This document shows, one piece after another, positions 9,401-16,943 of a stretch of DNA of 44,057 nucleotides. Positions within the stretch are counted from its first letter, which is position 1. Each line of letters starts with the position of its first letter. The notes beneath the pieces were generated by a model. The model saw only the letters and a program-made list of their open reading frames with translations, searched no databases and was not told where the DNA came from. This DNA comes from a virus, in IMG/VR virus record IMGVR_UViG_3300030020_000046, positions 1 to 44,057 of that record; one strand, written 5' to 3'. Made by a program: the position numbers and the translations under genes.

Positions 9401-11392
9401 ACTCCTTTTGGAACGAATAGCTTTAATATCTATACCAACGGGTATTTAGACCTTGTAGCTACCGTTACCAACGTGGTTAATGGAACAAACCTCTATCTTT
9501 CCAAGGTATGCTCCAACACTTTGACTCATACTTTCGCTACGTTAGGCCATGATAATGAATCTGCATTTAACACTGCACTCACTGCTTTATATACAAATAA
9601 TACTGGTTCTAGCATTCTATACATCCCTACTGGAAATTATCTAATTCTAGCCACGAATCAAGATGTTACATATAACTGGTATGGAGTTCATCTGAGTCAG
9701 GGTGGATTTACGATTCTGGGTGATGGAACTAATCTTACTCATCTAATAGGTCAAGGAGCTAGAATATCAGAACCTGTTGCCATGGGTAGTGAAGGTCCGG
9801 GAATTTTTCCATCTGGAACGAATTCTCCACAAAGAGGATTCATGTTTGATGAATTTACACCGACAAATTTAGTAGGGACAAATACTCCTCTTATATTTAC
9901 AGGGATTAATATTGATGGTGGAATTCCTAATGTGGCTACGGAGGATAACTTTAGGAATAATAGTTATGGTGTTGGTGGACAAAATCAAGTGGATGGATTT
10001 GGATGGGATGTTACCCACGATGCTTTTGTGGCGACATTCCAATGGACTACAAATGTTCCTAATTGGAATAGTACTGATTTTAGCGTTTTGTCTACTAATA
10101 TGTTGTGGCAAGGATGGCAGGGCGAAGTATTAAAGAATCCAGACGGTTCAACTAACGCTAATGTCTTTACTTATATTAATACCACGTTTTATGATTGTAG
10201 AGCAGACTGCGCTAATGCTGGTGCTAATATGATTATTACAAATTGCACATTCAATGATGTATTGGCTCCAATTGAATGGTATGGAAACAGATGTACTATA
10301 CCTAATTATTTGGAAAATTGCCTTATAACTAATTGTTTTGGCGAATGCTCTATTGGATTCTCAGCTAGTTATAGTAATATACCATTCTTCTATTTCATTA
10401 ATAACGACTGCTACTATACAAATCCTGCGGGCGGTAATATCTTCCTTAATCTCAATCACTTGGTTAATTGCGTGGTATCTAACAACTATTTCTTTAATTC
10501 TGGAAATAATGATATCGCTATCGTCACTGGTTCTGACAGTGCAGAAACTGCCTTTACCTGTCAATCAAACATCTTAATTACAAGCAACCTTTTCGTGAAT
10601 GCTGACATTGCTGTATCTTCATTTCCTAGCCTTACATCTCTTAATCCGTCTCTGGATATAAGTCACTCAGAGAATATATACGTCACTGGTAATACGATGC
10701 AAAGTACGAATATAGCTAATCCAATTGAAACCTTGTGGTTAACCTACGGCTGGACGACTAATATATTCATCAGCAATAATAATTATAGCCAGTTCAATTC
10801 TCCCGGTTCAAACAGTGTCATAGTAGCTCCAGCCCTGTACAATTACGGTTTAACATGTGACTCTTCGCTGATTACTAATCTAGTGTACAAGGCAATTGTT
10901 TATACGTATATGACCAATGGCGTCACATACACTAATAATGTTGTTCCTACGAATTCTGGAAACACTATACTTTCCAGCAATTATTTTCAAATAAACTATC
11001 CTTCTATTTCCACGAACAATAACTACTGGACTGAGATAAGTAACAGCGGTGGTATAGTAGGAACAAATGGAATTTCCACAAACTATGTCAGTTATGCTTT
11101 GGGTTCAAAATATTATTTAACTTCCCCGAATAGACCGTTAGTAATCATCAACAATGATTCTAACGCTATTCCCGTCAATTCTCAGATTATAATTTATAAT
11201 TCCGGGCCTAGCAACGATTTCATATACGAGAATTCTCTATCTGGGGCAGTGATAACTCTAACGAACAATACCTCGACAGTATTTAACTGGAACTCAGGAA
11301 CTTGGACTACGTCTGGTGGAGGCAGCAGTGGCGGTGGTGGCGGAAAAGTAACCATAAGTACTTTAATAGTCCATACTTTTATATCACAATAA
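6419..11392 (+). CDS. DUF4838-like glycosidase plus pectate-lyase-fold tailspike
   Basis: 1657 residues from ATG 6419, 2 nt after the previous stop. Residues 1-20 form a signal-like hydrophobic start. Residues about 155-720 resemble DUF4838 proteins of PVC-group bacteria, related to the alpha-glucuronidase N-terminal and catalytic region: the segment LESQGVRWVYPDEDGDYIP near 278-297 is the typical block. Residues about 795-940 look like a carbohydrate-binding beta sandwich. From about 943, NVTNYGALGDA and DNESAFNTAL (near 1044) match the opening of pectate-lyase-superfamily right-handed beta-helices, followed by many short Asn-rich rungs to about 1540. A Gly/Ser stretch (GGGSSGGGGG) lies near the C-terminus. 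The likely role is binding and degrading an acidic surface polysaccharide. Catalytic residues could not be fixed by eye. Confidence 0.62.
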   Translation: MTKLLAIFLSLLFFCISVESSILPYSAVITNAVNEYTLDMGGTNTIVGVFTSGTNYSYTPMWPNNVNTTWQTNPIGVVNVYVGNSSPATNLVGTQWVPYDANFSNGAFNAGSVIESQTSIRFTPIVGRYVTLSLLTNQNWSATNAYWTLISPPANLIWDCFTNQIHGSLGSYTNLDAVVAATNSLGGGLLQCSSDLSYYLSELEGRPVPIILPSQTNSYPGTIYRVVDLQNNATSYAIQSSNLLNGVLPTNITATIQGTREVDFTGWPYMDVWYGVLNFLESQGVRWVYPDEDGDYIPYNSGVSLSSLPYNLNPSVKSIYANFAIGDFYPWTRIDGPTRQGYLYWWRNHWTSTYSGSYLFSGSEIKYEAALGIINSNYTEGFGSYPHNYNIVVPTRILEMTNQVINGILVDTNWWGYFGGQLVNPTNGVYDAAGLGSYSGIVLTWSQSNTNLSTWLANKVYNCDTSSPPDVNYALTYKSFSRYYGIYPIDDSSFSTNAAEVSLNTPFKSTGDAWVGNPGLPISYSGEYCYLLTNVANKVTQLGDTNAIVSGLAYASLNSAPTNFGKLPSNLHMQVCVYGQPVLPTSSSYNASISNNWVNWSSMTTNLGSYGYDLLLTDYAQKNPLLIIPEVNGLIDRIKFLQSKGVFEAGCQGNPDQIPYNPWDYYAYPRTWWNNTLTESTVLTEFFTGYYSESSVPMLNFYNAFEQSVVTNNIALHGLSSGYSESIFPGTFTFPVLYSMQTNLTLAYTECTNWVTLSRLNTVSNQFAWILQQLNLTGTNLNNPTVFAGVGTNSIKTLQSSNFVAIATTAGNPYFGANGGYNQSDYSQQYGGQYSWTLVNQYSSIQNTLNFTNSGYYRIIVNGGYGYLGNPGLCRVTIGANSASVTFTNEGDASGYISGYTNVLYVNSGANTIQIDSFNETNNSASPGVIYTASLQYLSNSPSLSINVTNYGALGDAVQFYVNTTSNLNLVTTTNIISNSVIGDAIEVFNAGPITPFGTNSFNIYTNGYLDLVATVTNVVNGTNLYLSKVCSNTLTHTFATLGHDNESAFNTALTALYTNNTGSSILYIPTGNYLILATNQDVTYNWYGVHLSQGGFTILGDGTNLTHLIGQGARISEPVAMGSEGPGIFPSGTNSPQRGFMFDEFTPTNLVGTNTPLIFTGINIDGGIPNVATEDNFRNNSYGVGGQNQVDGFGWDVTHDAFVATFQWTTNVPNWNSTDFSVLSTNMLWQGWQGEVLKNPDGSTNANVFTYINTTFYDCRADCANAGANMIITNCTFNDVLAPIEWYGNRCTIPNYLENCLITNCFGECSIGFSASYSNIPFFYFINNDCYYTNPAGGNIFLNLNHLVNCVVSNNYFFNSGNNDIAIVTGSDSAETAFTCQSNILITSNLFVNADIAVSSFPSLTSLNPSLDISHSENIYVTGNTMQSTNIANPIETLWLTYGWTTNIFISNNNYSQFNSPGSNSVIVAPALYNYGLTCDSSLITNLVYKAIVYTYMTNGVTYTNNVVPTNSGNTILSSNYFQINYPSISTNNNYWTEISNSGGIVGTNGISTNYVSYALGSKYYLTSPNRPLVIINNDSNAIPVNSQIIIYNSGPSNDFIYENSLSGAVITLTNNTSTVFNWNSGTWTTSGGGSSGGGGGKVTISTLIVHTFISQ

Positions 11393-11398
11393 AAAATA

Positions 11399-11408
11399 GT
11401 GTAATATA
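11399..11408 (+). promoter_or_regulatory. GTGTAATATA motif (candidate late promoter)
   Basis: GTGTAATATA begins 17 nt before the ATG at 11416, with a short AAGG between them that could serve as ribosome binding site. Confidence 0.45.
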
Positions 11409-11415
11409 AGGTATA

Positions 11416-13284
11416 ATGAATATTAAAAGATTTTTCTTTGTAATGGCGGTGACTTTTCTAGTAACAGGGACATGTTTTGGTCTTAATTGGACGAATTATC
11501 CAATAACGGGCGTTTTAAATGGCAACGAGACGTTTTTGGAAGCTAGCAATTCTATAACCTACCAAATTACTTCGGCTAATTTATTTAATTGGTTTACAAA
11601 AAGTGCAACTAATGCTAATGAAATATGGATTTCTCCTGTTGGTATTAATGGCTCTGGCAACGGTAGTCAGGCAAATCCTTATATAGCCACTAATGCTGTA
11701 ACATTTGACGGTTTATTTCCTTGGACTAATTTTTTTCCAATTAATACGAAAATCCATTTAAATGCCGGTACATTTCATGACACTAATGGACTGGTTATGC
11801 AGACTGGTTATGATATTGATGGGGCTGGACGAAACAAAACAATTATCCAGCGTGACCCCGGTGCTGGTGGTTATAATAATGATATTATTGGTGGGAATGT
11901 TGGGTATCTGCCACTTGGTCGTAGTAATATGATGGTTGAGAATCTTACTATTGACATGAATGAGCAAAATCAAGCTTGGAGTAACACTTATTATAGAGCA
12001 GTTACTTTAACTGGTGATAATGCTACGATTAAGAACGTCGAAGTAATTAACTGGGGATTAGCTATTACAAATCAAGAACAGTTTATACTTAATATTTGGA
12101 CTTATGGCGGTAATTTTTATGGCTCAGTACAAACGAACGCTGTTCATCATGCTTTAATTGATGGTTGCATTTTGGGTTCTTGTGCTAATATGGTTATGGC
12201 TCCTAATGCTGGAGTGGATTTTCTTAGTATGGGTGGATATGGTTTTAACGGCAATGCTTCAAATAATTCACCACCAGTACTTTCCATACCAGACACTCTA
12301 ACCGTTACAAATGGCTGGCTGTTGGGCGGTGAGATTAAAAACTGTTCCATGGACACTTCAGTTACGACAGATACGACAGGAGGATTAATGACTCCGGGAT
12401 ATTTTAATTTTATTTGTAATTTTGGGTTTATCAAAGGTTTTAAGGTAGACGGAAATTATATTCGTGATATTAACCAAATCGCTCTCGCTTCTGCCGCAGT
12501 TGGAATTTACTCTGAGTCTAATGCTTGGCAGGACTGGGAAATCTGTAATAATTACATGGTTAATGTTTTTAAAGGTATTTTTATAAATTCCACAACTTCT
12601 TATCTTGAAAATAATTTAAATATCCATGATAATACAATTTTCTATTCTGGCAGTCAAAACTCAATTGGAATTCATATTTTAGGATTAACTTCCACAAACC
12701 TAAATAATGTAACGATTAGAAATAACATGTCCTCAGCTTATTTAGGGGCAGTAGGCACAAATACTGAAGCACTTTTACTTTATAATACGACGAATACCGT
12801 AGTAACAGGAAATTACTTTAATAATTACGGAGGGTTGGATGCCTATATTTATAATAATGTTTCAATGCTGACTTGGTTTGCCAACTGGAATGGGCAAGGA
12901 ACTAATCCTATTCAAAATGCGACTAATACTTATTATCCAAACACTTTAAAGGCAGACGTATTTCAAGGTGGGATATTTAGTGGTCAGTTACTTGTAATAG
13001 AAAATCCAATATCAATTACGTCTTGTTGGACAAATACTTATGGCGGTCGTGGGACTTTAACTATTAGTTACGCTATAACAAATTCTGTTTCTTCACCAAT
13101 TGCATCATTTTTAATAACGAATTATTCATCTGGTCAATTTAGAAAACGATTGGTCAACGCGCCATTGACATCAAATACTGGTAATGATATTAGTGATATT
13201 TCTATCCCCGTTTCTCCAAATGATATTTTAGCTTTTACAAATCTAGTAAACGTGGGATTAGTAAGTTCCGAATTCACTCAATAA
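11416..13284 (+). CDS. Right-handed beta-helix tailspike with signal-like N-terminus
   Basis: 622 residues. The first 70 closely match those of the protein at 2094, also at DNA level: a hydrophobic start ending VTGTCFG, then WTNYPI-LNGNETFL-QITSANL. From about residue 73, EIWISPVGINGSGNGSQANPY is the usual beginning of secreted parallel beta-helix proteins (modules of the type WVSPTGSD-G-NP). Rungs follow with repeated N-x-I/V and G-N-x patterns, for example NVTIRNN and NTVVTGNYF, up to about 510. The last 110 residues form a separate beta-rich head. It is likely a tailspike that binds or cleaves polysaccharide. No catalytic site was identified. It has its own GTGTAATA-type motif and a short AAGG. 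Confidence 0.62.
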   Translation: MNIKRFFFVMAVTFLVTGTCFGLNWTNYPITGVLNGNETFLEASNSITYQITSANLFNWFTKSATNANEIWISPVGINGSGNGSQANPYIATNAVTFDGLFPWTNFFPINTKIHLNAGTFHDTNGLVMQTGYDIDGAGRNKTIIQRDPGAGGYNNDIIGGNVGYLPLGRSNMMVENLTIDMNEQNQAWSNTYYRAVTLTGDNATIKNVEVINWGLAITNQEQFILNIWTYGGNFYGSVQTNAVHHALIDGCILGSCANMVMAPNAGVDFLSMGGYGFNGNASNNSPPVLSIPDTLTVTNGWLLGGEIKNCSMDTSVTTDTTGGLMTPGYFNFICNFGFIKGFKVDGNYIRDINQIALASAAVGIYSESNAWQDWEICNNYMVNVFKGIFINSTTSYLENNLNIHDNTIFYSGSQNSIGIHILGLTSTNLNNVTIRNNMSSAYLGAVGTNTEALLLYNTTNTVVTGNYFNNYGGLDAYIYNNVSMLTWFANWNGQGTNPIQNATNTYYPNTLKADVFQGGIFSGQLLVIENPISITSCWTNTYGGRGTLTISYAITNSVSSPIASFLITNYSSGQFRKRLVNAPLTSNTGNDISDISIPVSPNDILAFTNLVNVGLVSSEFTQ

Positions 13285-13310
13285 AATATTAAAATTATTA
13301 TTGATATCTA

Positions 13311-13319
13311 GTGTAATTA
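13311..13319 (+). promoter_or_regulatory. GTGTAATTA motif (candidate late promoter)
   Basis: An exact GTGTAATTA, 44 nt before the ATG at 13355, in the gap between the beta-helix gene and the PhoH-like gene. Apart from this motif, the gap holds nothing recognisable. Confidence 0.45.
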
Positions 13320-13354
13320 GGATTAACATTTGGTTAGTTCGCGGTCTTTAATAT

Positions 13355-14065
13355 ATGAGTACTAAAAATAAAAAACAGCAATCCCGCCAGTCTTCAGAAA
13401 ACCCAATCATTAAAGAAAGGTTTACTTATAATGAAAAACAATTAGAAATAATAAAAACGGGATTATCCAAAGAGTGCAAATGCATTTATATAAATGGAAT
13501 TTGGGGTACATCAAAATCGTATTTAGCGGTATTAATTTCTCTAAAGCTTTTATATCAAAACAAAATTAACCAAATAATCTATGTAAGAAATCCAGTAGAA
13601 TCTTCTTCTTTTGGTATCGGTTACATTCCCGGAGATATTGCCTCAAAAATGCTACCATTCAATCAAATATTTTTTGATAAATTATCTGAACTACTTTCTA
13701 AATCTGAGATAGATAGGTTAACCAAAGAAAATAAACTCAATTGCCTTCCATTAGGATTTGCTCGTGGTTTATCAATTACGTCTGCCTCTATCATAGTTGA
13801 CGAAGCCGCTTCACTTACTTATGATGATATATTACTTCTACTTAGTCGGTGCGGAGAACATACAAAAATATTCTTTATTGGAGATAGTATTAACCAAAAT
13901 GATATAGGAAGTAAATCTGGTTTTAAGAAAATGTTTGATTTATTGTCGGATTCTGAAAGTAAAGAAAATGGTATTTTTACCTTTGGAATGAATGAGGAAA
14001 AAGATATTGTCCGCTCGGGTTTTGTTAGGTTTATAATGAAAAAGACTGGAAAAATAAAATTCTAA
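13355..14065 (+). CDS. phoH: PhoH-like ATPase
   Basis: 236 residues, the length of a stand-alone phage PhoH domain. These are P-loop ATPases of superfamily 1 helicase type with a proposed role in RNA metabolism or stress. Visible blocks: YNEKQLEII near 25 (Q-motif-like), the P-loop GIWGTSKS at 48-55, IIYVRNPVE, the Walker B SIIVDEA at 145-151 and FIGDSINQNDIG (sensor region, family form GD-xQ-D). The P-loop has Ser where G-x4-GK-S/T expects the second Gly, so nucleotide binding may be altered. Lys and Ser are kept. The gene stands alone behind a GTGTAATTA motif and is followed by a 47-codon frame. Identification by the set of motifs is good; the cellular role is not evident from context. Confidence 0.82.
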   Translation: MSTKNKKQQSRQSSENPIIKERFTYNEKQLEIIKTGLSKECKCIYINGIWGTSKSYLAVLISLKLLYQNKINQIIYVRNPVESSSFGIGYIPGDIASKMLPFNQIFFDKLSELLSKSEIDRLTKENKLNCLPLGFARGLSITSASIIVDEAASLTYDDILLLLSRCGEHTKIFFIGDSINQNDIGSKSGFKKMFDLLSDSESKENGIFTFGMNEEKDIVRSGFVRFIMKKTGKIKF

Positions 14066-14071
14066 TAATCA

Positions 14072-14215
14072 ATGATAATAATGACCCCAGAGGAGTTGTA
14101 TTTAATGAGATGGTGGGACACGCCAGAACACAAAGTTTGGCAGAAACTGGCTGGTGTAGACCCGAATAACAAACCCGCGAATTATATTTTTATCTACTCG
14201 CCGGAAGACGATTGA
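14072..14215 (+). CDS. Small hypothetical protein
   Basis: A frame of 47 codons (44 if started at the second ATG, 14081) beginning 6 nt after the PhoH stop. It reads MTPEELYLMRWWDTPEHKVW at its core, rich in Trp and acidic residues. No domain is recognised and no good ribosome binding site is visible. Its last 26 nt overlap the end of the minus-strand gene tail to tail. It could be a real small gene translated with PhoH, or chance. Confidence 0.4.
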   Translation: MIIMTPEELYLMRWWDTPEHKVWQKLAGVDPNNKPANYIFIYSPEDD

Positions 14216-14642
14216 TTATTTCATCTTTTTTGTAAATTTTAGGTTTACCTTCTTTAATAAAAAGGACGTACTTTATTCTTTCTTCGTCGTTTTTAATTAT
14301 AAATTCTTTTACGTCTGTAATATTCTTAAAGGTCGCGAAGTCTATTGAGACACCAGAATAATGCTCGCTAGGAGGCTGATAGGCAGATTCTTTAATTACC
14401 CGCTTGACATTAATAGGGTCAGAAATGGCAATCTTGTTCCATAGAACGCAAATATTATCATTAGAGTAATAATAGCCCTGATATTTATTAATATTGTCTT
14501 GAAAAACTTCTAAAGCCTTATCCAAGCTACCCTCTCTAATAACAAAAGAACTTTTGGGGTGGTATTTAAGCATTAACTCTTGACAATGAATGAAAAATTC
14601 GACCTTTTCGTTCTGGCTGAGTGACTTAAAAAGAATGGGCAT
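14190..14642 (-). CDS. Hypothetical protein, only minus-strand gene
   Basis: 150 residues beginning MPILFKSLSQNEKVEFF, mixed alpha/beta and charged, with no Cys pairs, signal or membrane segment. No family is recognised. The C-terminal part (KYVLFIKEGKPKIYKKDEIINRL) reads like a small globular domain ending in strands. It is the only gene on this strand in 44 kb and lies back to back with the operon at 14700, separated by 57 nt. A TATAAT box lies 11 nt before its ATG. Codon use looks like that of its neighbours. An early or accessory function such as host interaction is a guess from orientation only. Confidence 0.65.
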   Translation of the reverse strand: MPILFKSLSQNEKVEFFIHCQELMLKYHPKSSFVIREGSLDKALEVFQDNINKYQGYYYSNDNICVLWNKIAISDPINVKRVIKESAYQPPSEHYSGVSIDFATFKNITDVKEFIIKNDEERIKYVLFIKEGKPKIYKKDEIINRLPASR

Positions 14643-14647
14643 GTTTT

Positions 14648-14653
14648 ATTATA
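14648..14653 (-). promoter_or_regulatory. TATAAT box, minus strand
   Basis: TATAAT on the minus strand, 11 nt before the ATG of the gene at 14642. It shares the 57-nt divergent gap with a + strand TATAAT box at 14687. No clear -35 is seen. Confidence 0.35.
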
Positions 14654-14686
14654 TCAAAAATATCTATTAACTATACGAATTAATTG

Positions 14687-14692
14687 TATAAT
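14687..14692 (+). promoter_or_regulatory. TATAAT box before sigma-factor operon
   Basis: TATAATAAGTCATATG runs directly into the start codon at 14700. The same string, with T for C, stands before the gene at 34728 (TATAATAAGTTATATG). Transcription from it would give a near-leaderless mRNA. No convincing -35 is visible. Confidence 0.4.
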
Positions 14693-14699
14693 AAGTCAT

Positions 14700-15143
14700 A
14701 TGAACGCCTTAGAGAAATATTGCCATAACTGCGGTAAAAAAACAACCATCGACTCGAAATTTTGCGGGTCGTGCGGAACGTCATTAACGTCTATTGACTC
14801 AAAACCACCGTCACAAAACGCCAAAGCAGCCCAACAGAATACATTTACTCCAGTAGCAATCGGACGAGGGGGAGATGATGACGATAACAGTATTCGTGCT
14901 GACCGCGTTAACAGTTTATCCGAACTTGGTATTGATTTAAATAATATTGATATTTCTGTTGTAGGATTGGAAAGAAATCAAGAGAGTATCGCATCGGTAG
15001 TAGCGGCGGGGGGAGGATTACCACAGGGATATAAAGAACCGGCTCGTATAGGACGTTTTTCTTCCGACCCAAATGTTATAAAAGAAATTTTAAAAGAAGG
15101 AGCTTCTCTTAGACAGGGCGAGTCGATAGAAATTAAAGGCTAA
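14700..15143 (+). CDS. Zinc-ribbon protein
   Basis: 147 residues. The first 30 form a zinc ribbon: C8-x2-C11, ten residues, C22-x2-C25 (YCHNCGKK and FCGSCGTS). A flexible, Gln/Pro/Ala-rich linker and a Gly/Asp stretch (GRGGDDDDN) follow to about 63, then a small domain with GIDLNNIDISVVG. The C-terminus is polar. Function is unknown; zinc ribbons of this sort commonly mediate nucleic acid or protein contacts. It heads a run of closely packed genes (zinc ribbon, sigma-like, HTH-type, small Cys protein, nuclease, terminase), and its TTG-started neighbour follows 5 nt later, so translation is probably coupled. Confidence 0.6.
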   Translation: MNALEKYCHNCGKKTTIDSKFCGSCGTSLTSIDSKPPSQNAKAAQQNTFTPVAIGRGGDDDDNSIRADRVNSLSELGIDLNNIDISVVGLERNQESIASVVAAGGGLPQGYKEPARIGRFSSDPNVIKEILKEGASLRQGESIEIKG

Positions 15144-15148
15144 ACCTC

Positions 15149-15835
15149 TTGAAAAAGACTCCAATCGATATTAATAATTTCGAGAAATTAATTCCCGAAA
15201 TTCAGGATGAAATAATAAAGCACAAACACCGATGGACGCTTACTTCATTAGCCAGTATGGACTTCCAAGATGTTAGCCAGATTGTTCTAATACATCTTTG
15301 GAATAAATGGGACCAGTACGATGATTCAAAACCACTAAAGCCTTGGGTTAATCGTATAATTACAAATCAAATTAAAAATCTAGTAAGGAACAACTATACT
15401 AATTATGCCAGACCCTGTTTGAGGTGTGATGCGTCCATTGGGGAGGATGGGTGTAAAATTTACAAGGAACAATGCGAAGCCTGTCCTCTATACGCTCATT
15501 GGAAAAAAAATAAACAACCGGCGACCTTCGTAAAGCTCCCCCTTTCAATAGAAAATCATTCCAATGAAGTCCACGAAATAAAAGATTCCTCTCATTATTC
15601 AATTAGTAATGAGGAAAAACTTCATATTATAATGAAAAAGATTCTAAAACCAATAGAATATAAGGTATATAAGGGTCTTTATATAGACAATAAAGAAGAA
15701 GAAGAGGTAGCTAAAAGTTTAAATTTTGTAAGTAACGAAAAAGGGCGTTCTCCGGGATATAGACATATTAAAGAATTAACAAAATCTATTCAAGAAAAGG
15801 CTCGTCAATATATTCAAGAACATGGACTAGAGTAA
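15149..15835 (+). CDS. Sigma-like transcription factor with Cys-rich insert
   Basis: 228 residues from a TTG start at 15149; the next Met (residue 37) would remove the first helices. Residues 20-85 look like sigma-70 region 2: DFQDVSQIVLIHLWNKWDQY followed by the PWVNRIITNQIKNLVRNN block, as in ECF-type and phage sigma factors. Residues 90-112 carry five Cys (C90, C93, C102, C109, C112), a likely zinc-binding insert in place of the short region 2-4 linker. Residues about 160-225 resemble region 4 (ILKPIEYKVYKGLYIDNKEEEEVAKSLNF, here split as two helices of an HTH). It would direct RNA polymerase to phage promoters, and the GTGTAATTA motif is a candidate target. The recognition helix was not confirmed. 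It could instead be a diverged regulator. Confidence 0.62.
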   Translation: MKKTPIDINNFEKLIPEIQDEIIKHKHRWTLTSLASMDFQDVSQIVLIHLWNKWDQYDDSKPLKPWVNRIITNQIKNLVRNNYTNYARPCLRCDASIGEDGCKIYKEQCEACPLYAHWKKNKQPATFVKLPLSIENHSNEVHEIKDSSHYSISNEEKLHIIMKKILKPIEYKVYKGLYIDNKEEEEVAKSLNFVSNEKGRSPGYRHIKELTKSIQEKARQYIQEHGLE

Positions 15836-15836
15836 T

Positions 15837-16943
15837 ATGGACCCAAAAGAAAATATAGTCTTAACAGTCGAACAAGATAAACAAATATTAGATTTCTGGA
15901 ATCGTACTCCGTCAAATCCACCGGGATTAAAAGAAATCACCGAACACCTTTTTCCGGGAATGAACTACGATGGCAGAAGTGGGTTCGGACGAGCCATAAA
16001 AACCACTCTCGCGAAATTTAATCTGAAAGCCAAAGGCGTACATGAAATTCCCAGTAAGACTTCTGTTATTAAATTGAGCGACGAACATCAGGCATTTATT
16101 ACTAACAATGTGGCGACAATGAACGCATTGGAAATTGCTAAAATTATTTTTAATAATAATCTTCTTTCTAATCTTAATGCCGAAGTACGTGCTGTAAATG
16201 AATTTATAAAAACTTTAGATACTAAGGTAATTTTTAATTCGGCTGGAAATGACGACATTCCATCTGGAGAATATATCCCGCCAAACACTCTTGATAAAGT
16301 ATTAAGACGCACCAATAAATACGTTAACGGTTCTCTTGACAAAGATAAATTAACAAGCAAACAAAAGAAGGGTCTTGAAATGTTAATTAATTATCTTCAT
16401 ACTTTTCGTTTTATTCGCCAAATGAATACTTATGAAAGTGAGGAAGACCGCAATTCGTGTGAAGATGCTTTTATTAGATATACTTATGACAAACCTGATT
16501 TAACCCAAGAAGAAATTGACCAATATATCGAATTGGCTAATCAAGGAGTTCGCGCTATTAGCATACAAAGACGAAGTGAGGGAATGCAACGCCAGCAGGA
16601 AACAATCCAAAACTCTGGTGGGGACCAAAAACTTTCTATGTCATTGGTAGAGGCCATAGGTAAAGCCGGAACTGAGCAGGACCAATGTTTAAAAAGAATT
16701 AATGATTTATTGGATGATTTGAAGGAAAAGAGGAGTAAGAGATTATCAAAACAGATTCAGGAGAATGCTTCTATCTTGAATTTAGTTCAAGCTTGGAGAT
16801 TTGAAGAAAATCGTATTAAACTTTTAAAACTCGGTGAATTAGAACAGGAGAATAACCGTAATGAAGCTGAAAAATTAATGAATATGGCAGAAGTACGTGC
16901 TCTGATTCTAGGTTTGAATAAAGATGATTATATAAAGGACTAA
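15837..16943 (+). CDS. HTH-type protein upstream of terminase, candidate small terminase
   Basis: 368 residues, starting 1 nt after the sigma-like stop. The N-terminal 75 residues look like a winged-helix or HTH domain (QILDFWNRTP, LKEITEHLF, FGRAIKTTLAKFNL). The middle is helical, and the C-terminal 110 residues (from about 255) are long charged helices likely to form a coiled coil (LKRINDLLDDLKEKRSKRL). DNA-binding head plus oligomerising helices, and a position three genes before the large terminase, fit a small terminase subunit that recognises phage DNA. The length is greater than usual for that family and no family signature was recognised, so it may be another DNA-binding regulator. 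Confidence 0.45.
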   Translation: MDPKENIVLTVEQDKQILDFWNRTPSNPPGLKEITEHLFPGMNYDGRSGFGRAIKTTLAKFNLKAKGVHEIPSKTSVIKLSDEHQAFITNNVATMNALEIAKIIFNNNLLSNLNAEVRAVNEFIKTLDTKVIFNSAGNDDIPSGEYIPPNTLDKVLRRTNKYVNGSLDKDKLTSKQKKGLEMLINYLHTFRFIRQMNTYESEEDRNSCEDAFIRYTYDKPDLTQEEIDQYIELANQGVRAISIQRRSEGMQRQQETIQNSGGDQKLSMSLVEAIGKAGTEQDQCLKRINDLLDDLKEKRSKRLSKQIQENASILNLVQAWRFEENRIKLLKLGELEQENNRNEAEKLMNMAEVRALILGLNKDDYIKD

